NCBI GenBank assembly: GCA_012295275.1
Contig: CM022665.1
Coordinates: forward strand, 41,565,652 to 41,629,651
DNA: 64,000 nucleotides
Direction: 5' to 3'
Source: Chrysomallon squamiferum
Lineage: Eukaryota; Mollusca; Gastropoda; Neomphalida; Peltospiridae
The first letter of the stretch is position 1; each line of letters opens with the position of its first letter. The translations under genes and the position numbers were made by a program. Positions 1-13,271 of the stretch are shown one piece after another. The notes beneath the pieces are model-generated. The model was not told the origin of the DNA and ran no database searches. It saw nothing but the letters and a program-made list of their open reading frames with translations.

Positions 1-730
1 ACACACCATAAAAACCCATTTAAAAAAATTCTTTTTTTGTTCAGCAGTTCATCATTTGATTTTCCATTTCTCGCAATTTTCAAGTAAATACCAATTACAT
101 TTCTAAACATTATTATTCTTTTATCAAATGTTGTGAAACTTATGAACAGACAAAAATAAAATTAAAGCAGAAATTTAGTTAATATACCATTCTGTATAAA
201 AATGCTTCATTTTGCATTGCAAAAAAACAACATTTGAATTCATTAAAATACTCTAACGTCAGTTATATAATGCAAAATAAAAATAAAAAGTCTGTTAGCA
301 AGCATGTGATCATTCAATCTAAATAACAAAAACAAAGAAGATATTAGTAAATGCAAAAATAAAATATGAAGTGACAAACATGTAATGTGGAATTTTTATT
401 TTTTAAATTTCATTGGTCTTAATTCAGGTACTTAAAGGTATTTTTACAGGTTAATTTTTTTTTTTTTTTCTTTTATACATATAGATATATAATTCCCAAA
501 ACAATGAAAAAAATAAATAAAATAAAAATTTTAAATTCAAAATTTTACGTGAATCTAAATTTGTATTATAAATTCCATCATTCCAAATTATCATAGCTTG
601 TCACAATAATGCCAACTCCTTTTGTAGTAACTGTAACCCTGCACCATCAGCATTATTACCATTCATGCAGTTAACATATTCCATCCAGAGTTTTTTTTTT
701 TTATATATAATTTTTTTCCCCCTAACTTAC
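1..730. other. Legumain intron 5 (partial), no exon seen
   Basis: This stretch lies downstream of the fifth legumain exon and begins with its donor site. It is AT-rich with T-runs. I see no conserved legumain exon in it, so it is probably intron running off the window. Confidence 0.6.
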
Positions 731-1023
731 AATCTCATCAGGAAATGCTAGAAGGCCTGGGGCACCATGATCAACAAAGTTCAAAAATATATTATCTTTT
801 GGACCACTGAAAATAAAATATTTCACAGTTTATAAAGTAAATTTTTAAATTCAGAAATCTTTTCTCTTATCGAATGAAATATTTTGCATGGATATCTCTG
901 GGTTGTTTTTTTTAACTTTAGAGAATAAAATAACATTTTAATTATTATTGTATGAACTCAACAGAATCTTCAACTTATTTATATTATTTACTTCAACAGT
1001 GTTATTTAAAATCTATGGTTAAT

Positions 1024-1066
<43 letters not shown>

Positions 1067-2171
1067 TTTTCAACTGTTTTGGGGATATTATAATTCTTTG
1101 ATTTTACTACATGTATTAATATGCTTATATCTAATTTAATGGCTGTAATTATTCAGTCATGTACACAAGATTTGAAAAAGCTATATGGTATGCCAAATCT
1201 TACAATACAATAATTCATCTTAACAATGTCTTTTCTCTTATTCATTGTCACTGTAGTGCTTGATTTTCTACTACAATATCAATTTGAGTATTGTCTTGTT
1301 CTTTATTTTTAATATATTTTTCTATTACAACATCAGTTTGAGTATTGTCTTGTTCTTCATTTGTAATATATTCAGTGTAGTGGTCCATTTTGTATTTCCT
1401 TACATTAATTCACTTCAGTATTGATTTTTTTTACTTTCACTTTTGAATATTTCCAGTGTAGTGACAATTTTGTCATGCAATATCAACTTCCATATTGACT
1501 TTTCCTTCATTCATTGAACATTTTCGTACCTTGTTTTTTTCGTTTGATTTTTTTTGTCATTACAAAATTTAAAATTAACAATATTTTTAAAACCATATAT
1601 ATCTCTGTTTTTAAAACCATGAATTTTTATTATTTAAAGATAAATAATTTCTTTTAAATCTGACCTCTTGATGACCTTTTTTCCAGCCAATCCTTGACTA
1701 GCCAAATATTCTTCATCCCCTGTCAAAGCAGCCAAGAAATTTCTGGGGTTAACTTCCTATTTGAAATTAAAAACCAAAAATTAACAAAAAGAACATTAAC
1801 AGGTCTATGGAACAAATATCAGTGATCTATATACGGAGCTGTATATTTCCTTACACCTGAAGTACAAATACTGTGGTACGTTCTCTCCTGTTTATGGGAA
1901 GGATGACCTTTGCTGATAACAAATAAAATTTTATGCAGTCATTACAATTTACAGCATCATAATTGTTTTTTTATGATCAACAGCTAATAACCTTCAGTAT
2001 AAAAACTGCTCAAGATGTAATTAAACATTCACTGACATAGAATATTCTTTGTTTCGTTTTCTTTAGTGTTGATTAATTAAACTGATATTTAATAACAATA
2101 ATAACAAAAATAACAATAATAAGAAGAAGAAAAATTGTTATAATGATGATAAGAGCAATGACAATAAACAA

Positions 2172-2213
<42 letters not shown>

Positions 2214-2401
2214 CACCAATAATAGTAATGATAATCACTATCATGATCAACATCATTGTTATGATGAAAGTACTTACTCCATGAGTATAATCTTTAGGTA
2301 CCCCATGATACACATCTGGGCCATTTGGCTGATTTATCACAATTCCTGGTGTTGGATTTCTGTTGTAAAATTATATTCATATATATATATCATTATACAT
2401 T

Positions 2402-2488
<87 letters not shown>

Positions 2489-3074
2489 GTCAGTTGTCTT
2501 GTTTCTTTTTTTCTAAGGTTAATTAAATGTTTCTTGTTAGCATTTTAAAGATATACTAATACTGCTAGATTCTAGCTTAGTTACACATTCCTGACAAAAC
2601 TAAGCTATAAAAATTGTTATTAATACTAAATGAAATTACCTAATTTCACAGAGCTAAATAAAATTATTATCAACAAGATCATTTTTATTGCATACATCTA
2701 GGACTAGGTCATCAATATGCTACAGTTATATCATATTTCTACAACAATTTAAAGTCTCGAGTATGTTATGATAATTATTTCAATGTTTTAAAAACTAAAT
2801 CATATAAACTACTAAAATGTTCTTCCTTTTTTTTTTCCTTTTTTTTTAAATGTTAAAAACATTTTGCAGCATTGCTAATTATACTAACAAACAAACAAAC
2901 CATTTGGTCTGACGGTTAATATGTATTCATACTAAGTAACAAATTAAGATAACTTATTCATACACAGTAATAAATTATTATTTTCAAATATTTTGGTTTT
3001 GTTTATTAATACTTTAGTTAAACAAACCAAACTGACATTTTTATGACAGATTTTATCATTCATTTATTATTTAA

Positions 3075-3122
<48 letters not shown>

Positions 3123-3507
3123 GGACTGGCTTGTCAGTCAGAATATATAACCCTTGTCAAAATTAATAAAGTCCTGGTTGTTTTTTCTAATATCAAAAAA
3201 AATTCTTGAGAATAGTTATTACTTTTGAAAATGTGATTATGTGTCATACACATGTGATGTATCACATCTGTATTAGTAAATGGTATTTTCCAAATTTCAG
3301 TTTCTAATTCAGTATTAACAAGGAAGTTAAACTGTATTTCTTACTGGAAAATGACCATGAGTTATTCATAGAAATTTCCTCATCAATAAAATTGCTAACA
3401 GGAATCTTTTAATAGAAGTGGAATGGGAAAAAGTAAAAAACCCCACAAAAACCCCCTAAAAACTTCCTCATTGCTTTGAGATGGTTAAGTACTGATAGGA
3501 TAACAGC

Positions 3508-3582
<75 letters not shown>

Positions 3583-6325
3583 AAAAAAACAATCATTTAT
3601 ACAAGAAATGGAGCATCATTGAAATTGTTAATGATAAATATTTATCAATAATTTTTTTTTTTTAAATATGGAACTTTTCAACCCTTACTGATTATAAGCG
3701 TTTTTTTTTTCTCAATAATTTTAAAAACTTTTGCTACTTATTAACAATACAATGCAGGCTTTGGGCTGCAAAAGTTTAAATAAATTGAAGAAAAAATAAT
3801 TTCAAAAAAACTGAAGTAAAGAAAAAACTAATTAAAATAATCATTAAATATATATTAATCAGTGTGATATTCACTACACAATTATAAAATATTTAGTTAT
3901 TTTATTAATTAATGTACAGGCATACAATCTGTAAACGTAATTTATTCTATACGAAAACAAACATAATACTGATAACTGGTAGAATGTGATACTCTTCCAC
4001 TAACTGGTACAACATGATACTTTTTGGTGGGTGGAGCCAAGTTTGCTAGAATATCAATATCCTTTTATCAATATGGGCAAGTGATAAATAGGCCCAGGTC
4101 CATTATTAAGATTAACTTGTAAAACGACACCTGAATTATACGTTTTCTTTCTTACATTTCTTGCCTTTAACTTGTACTAACAGGCGACATAAATAATACA
4201 TTGGTTAAAATGTTATTGTCTGAAATTTGATATTTCTCAAAACAACTGGCTTATGCAACATCACATGCTTGAAATTATAATAGTTATTTTTGGACTATGT
4301 TTCATTAGACTCAGTTGTGGGGATTAATATTGAAATTAAGATATATTTTTTTTTATTGGATATATTTTAAATATTCTTTTCGAGAAGAAATATTTGCTTT
4401 TAAATTTGTTATTTTTTAAAAATGGCAGTAAAATAATTTTAAAAATTCAAATAAAAAATGTATGTGTAAATTAGCAAATTAACAGCATTTTTTTTTTTTT
4501 TTTAAAACGTGCCTAAAATGTTTACTAAATCATAACTGTCACTTGATGTAAGTTACAAAAATATTTTAATAAATTTCTCTGTATAAAGAATCATGTTATT
4601 TTTGGTTCTGCCGTAAGTCAAGATAATATCATACGATGAATAATATTCAGTTTAATCATCATGTGATCTTGTATTTATCAAGATATCGTATCTCCATGTG
4701 ACCGCAACATATTTTTATCAGCATGTGATCTTAACATATATATGACCTCAAAATGATGTGGCCATTTCACTGAGATTAAGAAATAATGTCACTGACATAG
4801 TGTGCAATGAACCAAACCAAAAAGAATTTAAACAAAAATAATAAAAAGTTTTAAATTCACTTTTCATGAAATCACATACTCCACACAGACACACACACAC
4901 AAAAATATCCCTGAAGAATGAAAATAGGCATGTTTCTTGATTATTCTGTGTTTGAACCAGTTTCTAATACCTACAGCATAACTATATTATATTAAAGCTT
5001 TCTGTAGTGAGTAGATAGATACATGTATGTGTCTTGTCATATTCTGTTTTTTTCAAGCAGTTTGATATTGCCTATGATATAACTATACATAAAAGATTCC
5101 TCACTACTATCGCATAATAAAAGAAACCTATGGTAAAGCAGACAGTCTTTAAATATAATTATTACTGAAAAATGTTTTCATTTTCATTAAAATTATTAAC
5201 CACAAAAAAAATGGCTTTTATGAAGTGAACTAGTAATGATAACAAGTGCTAAGGAATAATGAAACTCATTAAAGAAATAATTAGTGAATGAGAAGAAGAA
5301 AAATGTATATATATAAGCAATATACTTACTCGAAGTTATGTGCGATGTCATCATACATCATAACAATGATTCTTTCATCAGGAATCCCATGTTTCTTCAT
5401 TATCTGATAGGCATGACAGGCATCTGCCTAAATAAATACATACTTTAATTAAATATGAAATCTATTCACTGATGAACACACCTTTGACACTTGTTGCTAT
5501 GATTTTTAGTATATGACACTGCACTGATTAAATTACGTACAAGAGTCATTGGGTCACCCTACAGTCCCTGGAAAGTAAAAATGATTCTCATGGGCAAGTT
5601 TAATCAAGGCAGTCAGTTAAACAAAACATACTTTATAAATATATTCATATATAAGATTCAAATATGCCTGTCGTTTGCTCATTATGCCCAGTATGTTATT
5701 GGTTTTATGTTAGAAGAGTGGAGAGAAGAAAAAAATAAAACAAAATAAAATAATATATATATATAGTCATATACCCAATTAGTTCTGGATACAAGTTAGT
5801 GTTGACACCCATCAAGATTGGTGTTAGCATAATCATGTATCTAACAAATGTTAAAAATGATTCCAGTATTTAAATATGTTAACTGGCACATAGTTACAGT
5901 TCTATAAAAAATTTCAAATTATGACAGTTTCTGGAAACTACAGGTACATTTCTAATACATATTTTCTATATTATTACATTCTGGTACAGTGGTAAATATT
6001 ATTATTTTTATTTATTATTTGCACATAAATAAAGATTTAAAAAGAAAATAATCTTTAGGTTAAGATATAATTTTAAAATGACAGTCAGCTGTTAAACTGC
6101 TGTCTGCATGAGTAAACGAAATCTGATATTATCTATTTAATCTAAGGTATATTAGGTATATTATGCTGAATTGCCCAGTGTCCATCCATGTCAGTCAACT
6201 TATAAACATACCTGATGTCTGTAATTTCCCCATCCCTCAGATCCTGCTACGATCAGTGCCCAATGTTTCTGATCTTGTGCGTATATTGCCGCAATAAAAA
6301 ATACGAAACACACTAATTTCAGCAT
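731..6325 (-). CDS. LGMN: Legumain (asparaginyl endopeptidase), 5' part, five exons, 3' end outside window
   Basis: Legumain is a lysosomal C13 cysteine protease that cuts after Asn. Coding exons on the minus strand are 6325-6212, 5427-5330, 2359-2278, 1756-1665 and 806-731. All have GT-AG borders and matching phases, giving 154 residues. Residues 1-16 ([16 protein letters not shown]) look like a signal peptide. The mature start [18 protein letters not shown] is the family signature. [38 protein letters not shown] and the segment ending in [12 protein letters not shown] follow in family order. His142 in VDHG is the expected catalytic histidine; the catalytic cysteine lies beyond the left edge. 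The start codon is the only ATG that gives a signal peptide. Intron 2 (2360-5329) is large and microsatellite-rich. The gene is transcribed away from TEX30. Identification is very secure; whether the full gene is intact cannot be seen. Confidence 0.93.
1026..1063. repeat. Poly-T tract
   Basis: About 38 consecutive T (poly-A on the gene strand) in legumain intron 4. It is a simple homopolymer, possibly the tail of an old retroposed sequence, although no body is recognisable. Confidence 0.9.
2405..2485. repeat. (GA)n microsatellite
   Basis: About 40 uninterrupted AG/GA dinucleotides in legumain intron 2, 46 bases from the third exon. An AAT trinucleotide tract lies on the other side of that exon, near 2172-2211. 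Confidence 0.97.
3512..3581. repeat. (AG)n microsatellite
   Basis: About 35 AG dinucleotides in legumain intron 2. This is a second GA tract in the same intron as the one near 2.4 kb. An (AT)n tract also lies at about 3086-3120. Confidence 0.97.
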
Positions 6326-6376
6326 CCTGACACTTATCGCTAGCTACAGTAACCAAAACCAAAGTGAATGATGCTT

Positions 6377-6384
6377 TCACGTGA
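6377..6384. promoter_or_regulatory. CLEAR-like E-box TCACGTGA upstream of legumain
   Basis: A perfect 8-base palindrome 52 bases upstream of the legumain ATG. TFEB/MITF factors that control lysosomal genes bind CACGTGA-type E-boxes near start sites, and legumain is lysosomal. The site is seen; its use is inferred. Confidence 0.5.
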
Positions 6385-7210
6385 TACCCATTTATTTATG
6401 TCCTCATTTTAAAGAATATATTCATACGCCGGTTTATTTTTATTTCTGACTGGACTGCTCATCTATGATTTAACTATTATTAACAGTAATTTCAATGATA
6501 AACAAAATACTAATATAAAGTTAAAATGTTCGATAATTAATTTTTTACACGACGCAAAAACACAAGAAAAAATGCTAGGTATCTTTTGTTTGCGCAAAGA
6601 AAGGTTGTAAAAAGACAGGGGCGGATCATGTGCGGTTATAAGTAACAGTCACAAGATATCACGCCCCTTTCTTTCTGTAATAATTCTGTTTTTCTTTTTC
6701 TTTTTTCTACGGTCATATGAAATTTGTTCCTAACAACCACTCCCTTCACTTTTATCTTTTCTTGCGTTCTAAAACAGCTAAAACCAAGTTAATCTAAATA
6801 ACTATCTGACAGAGCAGACAACAGTATGATTATAACATTTACGAACATTCTTGTAGTCAGTGGTCCCGACAAAAAGAAACCACTATCTAGTATCTGTTCT
6901 ACATTGCAGTGGCATGTGATGTGCAGTTTGCAGAGAATATACAAATAAATGTGTTATTATCGTAATCATTTTATGTACTTAATTGTGTATTCAATGAAAG
7001 TAGGTAAAACAACCCTTTATCAAGTAAACTGAACAAATCAGCCTTATAATTTAACTAATCCACCGATACATATTATTAATTATTTGGTAGAACTTTACAT
7101 ACACAAATATAAACACAAGTACCAAATTTTTCTTACATTGCTATGACAAAATTTGACAGGACAATTGTGGCACTAATCCCCCCCCCCCGTTTCGAGTCGA
7201 AAGCCCGTGT

Positions 7211-7222
7211 TTTGGCGCGAAA
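7211..7222. promoter_or_regulatory. E2F-type site TTTGGCGCGAAA
   Basis: A palindromic match to the E2F/DP consensus (TTTSSCGC on both strands), ending six bases before the proposed TEX30 ATG. In this AT-rich sequence such a GC-core palindrome is rare by chance. Cell-cycle regulation is inferred. Confidence 0.6.
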
Positions 7223-7228
7223 CAGACT

Positions 7229-7608
7229 ATGTCGTTTCGGACACAGTAAGTTCCGATTATTAGTCAATATACTGTATTAGTGAATACTTATTTCATTGAA
7301 TTATCCGTATATAGTTAATGTATTACTCAGAAAATGTAAAGGTCATATATTTAGTGCGAATATGTAAAACCGAAGGAAAACACTGATATAAGTGATACTG
7401 AGGATTACTGCACGCTCCAGTGGTGTCGCGTAGGCCTGCCAATATGCACAATTCGAGTTGATTACTACTGTAACAGCAGAATTATAACCGGAACTTGAGA
7501 AACGTATATATCTTCGTTAATTAAAACAACATTATAAACTTAAATATTATATCATCAACATTATTAGCAGTAATAATAATAATATAGAAATAAAAATCAT
7601 AATTATCA

Positions 7609-7660
<52 letters not shown>

Positions 7661-8242
7661 GTTGTCGTTTTACATTGTGTAACTGTTTGTTTCCTTAATA
7701 ATTTAAAGAACCGTCACAGTGGACTATGGAGAAAAGAAAATCCCAGCTGCTTTGACCACACCCACCAGTGGTGCCGGCACAGTGTGTATTGTCCTAGCTC
7801 ATGGTGCGGGTGGAGATATGAATTCAAAACAACTAGTTCTCTTGGCAGAAGCTATTGCTGCGGAGGGTGTGTCTGTATTGCGGTTCACGTGCAGAGGGTT
7901 AAATATAAAATATAGAACACAGGTGTACGCCAAAGTTGTTGTAAGTAAAATTTCATCTTCTTCATTATTTATTATTTATTTTTAAATTTAATTTAATTAA
8001 AAAACACAGTTGTATATATTATGGTTGTTAAAAAATAAAAATGAATTAATTAAAATTAACAATGATTTCCTCTGTTGTCATGAAACTGTCAGCACGATTT
8101 TCCTCAACATATATTTTCGAAACATTTCATTTCAGAATTTTCTCACCGAGTCCAGCTTTGGAATAAAGGAAATATTTTTAGCAGGTGAAATTTTTTTTGT
8201 CCTCCTGTATGTTTGTCTGCTTGTGAGCGTATTCTGAGTGTA

Positions 8243-8287
<45 letters not shown>

Positions 8288-9027
8288 TGGTATCCTTTTT
8301 ATTTATTGTTTAAAACATGATACGAAAAGAATCGAATTAAAAAAAAAAAATGTACCATTATTATTAATATTATTTGGGTTGTTTTTTTGGTTTTTTTTTT
8401 TTAATTTATATTACTGTTTCTGTATAAATTTAACATCGGTTATCTTGAAATAGAAATCTGTGTTTCCTAATAAAATGACATACATTTAAACCTTTGGTTG
8501 AAAATTTATCTATTTAACAATTAATTTGTTTAGGTCGATCAATGGGGTCACGTGCCGCAGTGAATGTAGCCAATGAGAATCTACGATCGGAAAAACCCGC
8601 CTCTATCCAGGGTGTCATATGTCTGTCATACCCACTCTATCCACCCGGGACTCCTAGTAAAATGAGGGATGCACCGTTATATGATATTCCATATCCCATT
8701 ATTTTTATTAGTGGCGACAAAGATGACATGTGCAAGAAAGACAAAATGGAGGAAGTACTCAAAAGTGTTCCCAGATCGGAAATGCACTGGATAGAAAACG
8801 CAGGTCATGATTTAATAAACAAAACTATCGGAATTGAAAAAACCGTTAAAAGTGTCGTAGCCAAAATCATACAGTGGTGTTCAAAAATATATCCCGAAAT
8901 AATTACTGGCGACCGAGAAATCGCTGTTCCTGAAAAAGGTACGCGAACTGTTGGAAGAGAAAAATGTAACGAATCTAGGGCCAAGACCAGTCGTAAAAGA
9001 AAGCGTACAATGGAAGAAGATGCATAA
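7229..9027 (+). CDS. TEX30: TEX30-like alpha/beta hydrolase (KANL3/TEX30 family), four exons, complete
   Basis: Exons are 7229-7245, 7709-7940, 8136-8184 and 8534-9027. Phases match and the product has 263 residues. The order of motifs follows the TEX30 family: LAHGAGGDMN, LRFTCRGLNIKYRTQVY, FLAGGRSMGSRAA, VICLSYPLYPPG, ISGDKDDMC and HWIENAGHD. A likely hydrolase triad is present: Ser102 in GRSMG, Asp163 and His191. The substrate is unknown in this family. The tiny first exon (MSFRT plus two bases) is chosen because ATG leads straight to a GTAAGT donor in the right phase; it is the least certain part. After the hydrolase fold comes a roughly 45-residue basic tail with SRKRKR near residues 252-257, like a nuclear localisation signal, which human TEX30 does not have as I recall. 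All exons are open and no damage is seen. Confidence 0.88.
7601..7660. repeat. (ATT)n microsatellite in TEX30 intron 1
   Basis: A TTA/ATT trinucleotide run of about 20 units ending near 7660, about 50 bases before exon 2. A similar run at about 8245-8286 lies in intron 3. Confidence 0.9.
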
Positions 9028-11246
9028 TTCAAAGATTTAAATTAGTTATTGATGTTTATATGAGACAAGCATTTTTGATAACAAAATTTAATAATAATGA
9101 TAATAATAAGGACTTTCAAATTACTTTTGAGTAAGGGAAGTTACGTTAAAGTAGCAAGAACCATAACTTTTTGTTTATCTCGTAAACAGTTTAACATTAA
9201 CACTGAATGGTCTGGAATTGCTGGCAGAATGCAACATAGTACAAATACAACAAGTGTAAACGGTAAAACGGGGTTTGGGAGACACCCTAGGATTAATAAA
9301 TTAGTATACATATTAAAACTCGTAGAGTCAGGCCATCTACAATATTTAATTTTATAGACGGCTGTAGCATTTCAGAAACCAATGCCGAATATCCCCGCCA
9401 TTTTGAAAGTCTGCTGGTTTCATTTTTTTCACCAGTTGAATATTGTATATGAGACGTAATTCCTTCAAAATGCATTGCAGTGATCCAGGGGAAAATGCCC
9501 AACTACCTAGAATGCCTTCGAGTTGATGTTCCATTTCTTTTGCATGACTTTAAACAGTTTCCTCATTTCTCGTAGATGGTGGTCGTTCGTTTCGTGTAAA
9601 ACGACAGTACCCTTGCTTCTGAAAACGTCGGATGGATCGTCTTGAAGGACTATTTCTGACATTAAAATGGCAGCGATATTCTCTGTTGTGTAAGCAAAAT
9701 GGAAAGATTGTTTTTAAAATAAAATTCAACAATCTTTACTGTTTGCTCAGTCGTGTACTTCTGGTAAATCTTTATTAGATACCATTGAAAGAAAGAAATA
9801 AAATCGATTATAAGTGAACAATTATTTATTTTTTAAAATGGTAAGTGACTTTTGTACAACTCTTGTATGAAGGGGGTCTGTTAACTTGCCACATTCGCTT
9901 GAAATTTGTCGAAAGAAAGGAAATTGGAATGCTTGCTCCATAAATAGCCAAACATTTTCATTCATTTCGTTATTAGCAAACAAAAACAATCAGTTGAACA
10001 TATGAGCTGTATTTATTACATTTTAAAATATGCATGGCAAAGAATTAAACTAAATTCAATAAATAAGAGTGAAACCTCCCCCAAAAACCAAAACAAACAA
10101 GAAAATTAAAGGAAAAGACGGATGAGCGGTGTAGAACAGATGTCATCTATTTGATCACTGCTGCGACTCACGTACAGAGAAACGTAGCCTTTGAGACGGC
10201 AAAGAATTTCAGTTCACATGAAACTCGGTTGAGTTCGACTGAAAACTTCCTGGATGGGAGATGTAAGCAGCAACACCTTGTAACCAAATATGATTATTTT
10301 CTCCCCTGTATTGGTGTGTGCGTGTTACATTTATAGAAATGGGTTTTAGGAACCAGCGGTACACTGAAGTCCGTGAGGTTGAAGTTGGGAAGAATGGATC
10401 ATTAGATGTTACAAGCTGAGTGATGTCATTATCATTTATTTCTTCATCAACTGAAGACACTATCTTTAAAGTTATTTTTCAGTATGCTCATTTTCTCACT
10501 CTGACATTTATAGGTACTTAATGATATATGTATTTCCACATGCACTATTGCTTTACTAAATAAACGTCTCTGGACTCCCTATTAATACAGAAATTTGACA
10601 TAAAATTAACATGTAGGGGAATATCGCCCCACTTCGTTTCCATCGTCATTTCCTAGCTACTGTATAGACTACATGGTTTGTACTGAAAAATTTCTTAATA
10701 TACACTAGACACATCCATCCATACACCCAAATATACAGCCGTTCTAGCATAAAAAGTCACGAATCATTGCGAAGTCTACGATGCGTTATAGTGACAAGCA
10801 GAATCAGAGATGCTTACTACGATGGGAAAGGGATGAGAGTTTTGTTTTGACCAAGATTTGAAAATGGTTTAATACGCAACAATTTCGAAGATCTGGTATT
10901 CGATGGCATAGGTAATTTATTATAAATTATCCTGCCAAAACGGTGTTTTGTTCATACAAATGAATGAGACAAACGGCCACCGCAAGACCGAAACTTTTGA
11001 TTGTATAGTAGATTACTTAATACATCTCGATCATTACCATCAGACATCTACTCTCCACCCCATCAAATGAAGTTAAATAACCAATCCAGTTTGAGAAATA
11101 TTCTTGAAAAATACATAACTTTTTTTTTTCTATGCGATAACAATCTACTGTACAGAGAATAAAAAATGTAATCATATTTGAACGATATTGATAAATTAAG
11201 ATATAAATTAAATATCAAAGGTATGCTTTCTGAAAGTTTATACAAA
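9028..11246. other. Intergenic region between TEX30 and APLF, including TEX30 3' UTR
   Basis: It is less AT-rich than the introns and has only short frames with no recognisable protein. No tRNA, snRNA or histone gene was recognised. AATAAA-like signals occur near 9716 and 9797. It may contain old, unrecognisable mobile elements. Confidence 0.5.
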
Positions 11247-11255
11247 TTTGGCGCG
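11247..11255. promoter_or_regulatory. E2F-type site TTTGGCGCG upstream of APLF
   Basis: It matches the E2F core TTTSGCGC and lies about 340 bases before the APLF ATG. GGAA/TTCC ETS-like cores follow at about 11264 and 11285-11297. This looks like a TATA-less housekeeping promoter. Function is inferred. Confidence 0.5.
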
Positions 11256-11591
11256 CAGCTATAACGGAAGCTTTTGTTGAATAATTTCCGCTTCCGGCTT
11301 CAAACCTAAACAACGCTGAAAACAATTTTGAGATGTAGTTCAACGTCTTTTAAGAGCTATTTAACGTCTTTGATTGCAAATAGGATCAAATATAGTAGAA
11401 AACTTTATTTATTTTTCATTTTAAATACTTAATTCACGCGTGTGACATGCTTTAGGTTGATTATTCGGCTTGCAATACAGATTTTTAATTGCGTTTAGCT
11501 TCGTTTTGAAAGTAATTTAGAAAAACAGGCGTTTAATTATACCATAAGTGATCGTACCAGTGATATAATATGATTTGTTAAAAAAGCTAAA

Positions 11592-13240
11592 ATGTCGGGA
11601 ATAAAATTGACACCAATTGGAGGCGGTGACAGTGTTGAAATTCCCCAAGGAAAAACTGTCATTGGCAGAGGCCCATTTCTGAAGGTTCATAATCAGTGCA
11701 TCTTATTATTCATTTATTGTGTTATTGTCTGTTTTTAAATAAACTTCCCAAATAAAAATACTGTATTTAGTATATATATGATGTACTGATTTTTATGAAA
11801 TCTTTCTCATCAGCTAGATTCAAATCACAAGTACCTTAATTTGTTTCTCTCTGAATGTATTAATTATTGTATTATAAATTATAATTAATATAAATTATAT
11901 GTTATGATAGGTATTGACAGATCAGTTGTAAAATATATAAAGATATGCAAAGCTCATGACATACTGATATTGTTACACTTAATTACAATTAGTTCTCTAT
12001 ATGACGCAGAAATCTTAAAAAAAGTGTTTTTTTATTTAGTAGCAACAATTTATCAGCGACATTATTTAGACTATTTAAAACTAACTAACTGCAGTACTTT
12101 GTACATATATTGTTGTAGGTTATCACATCTTTTTTTTTGTCATGTGAAAAGACCACACTGGAAATAAGTGTATAATAGTTCTTGTTATATGATTATCTTG
12201 TATTTATCAGTTTGTCATTATTTATTTAATAAAGAGCAATTTTCTAAAAAAAAAAAAAAAAAAATGTAATCTCTTCATAGTCATGAAGAGAATGTTGTAT
12301 TTTATATATCATTAATGTGTTAAATTGGCTCATGGTTTTGTAATTTTAAAATATTTAGAATAAATATGATTATTTAATAACAGTAGTAATAAATTGGGGG
12401 GGGAGGCAAAAATTATAATTAAGATAATGAGCCAAGAATTTACAAAACTCAAGGTCATATATACAGTTATATGTTGGAGTTTTAAAAACAAAATTCTAAG
12501 GAAAATGTGAATTTATTTACTGGAAAGAAGAAATATAAATATTAAATACTGTATAATTTTCGAGAATAATTGACTGCAGAATACCTTATTCACAAAACAA
12601 TACATTTAAAAAATTTAAATTCATAAATGATGATATATAATATTCCTTGAAAGAATGCAAATTATAATTCATTATCAAAAGTTAATGTAATATAATCTTA
12701 AATAATTATTGATTTTTTTTCTTTGTTAAATTCATAGTTACTATTTGCTGTATAGTTACCAAATAAAATATATGTATTACAGCATAATAATAAAACACCA
12801 ACCAGTGTCAAATATTTTCATGTAAGCATAAAGGGTTGGAATAAAATTGGGGAACAAATGGCAATCATTTTAATCTGAACTATATTTTTTATGTACCATC
12901 TTTCTTTTTTTAAATCTACTATATTTTATTTATTAATTTAAACTGATACAGTATGTCATCTCTATTTTTTTTTTCTTTTAAATTCATTTTACTTATTATT
13001 TTTAATTAATTAATTACTTTGTTTGCTCTTTAAATGAAGAAAAACAATTACTGATCTGAACAGTTACGCTAAATTGTTTACTGGAAGTGGAAATGGTTTA
13101 TGTTGTTCATACAAATATAAAAGGAAGATTGTTAAGTATAATGTTAATGAATGATTAAACAAAAAAAAAAAAAAAAATTCATGTAGCTGAAGCTGATAAT
13201 TTACACTGATATTTAAATATATATATATTGATGACAAGCG

Positions 13241-13271
<31 letters not shown>

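Larger units (their letters stand above)
6326..7228. promoter_or_regulatory. Divergent promoter region between legumain and TEX30
   Basis: The two start codons point away from each other, about 0.9 kb apart, so both promoters should lie here. It is less AT-rich than its surroundings at both ends. The legumain side has a TCACGTGA E-box (6377-6384). The TEX30 side has a run of C (about 7180-7188) and an E2F-type site (7211-7222). No TATA box is convincing, and no coding potential is seen. Confidence 0.6.

Noticed and set aside
2089-2516. Short frames rich in Asn/Ile and a poly Arg-Glu frame
   Set aside because: They translate the AAT and GA microsatellites around legumain exon 3; only the [17 protein letters not shown] part is real coding, on the minus strand.
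9097-10470. Several frames of 60-86 residues on both strands
   Set aside because: No motif or similarity I recognise, no matching splice partners; treated as intergenic.
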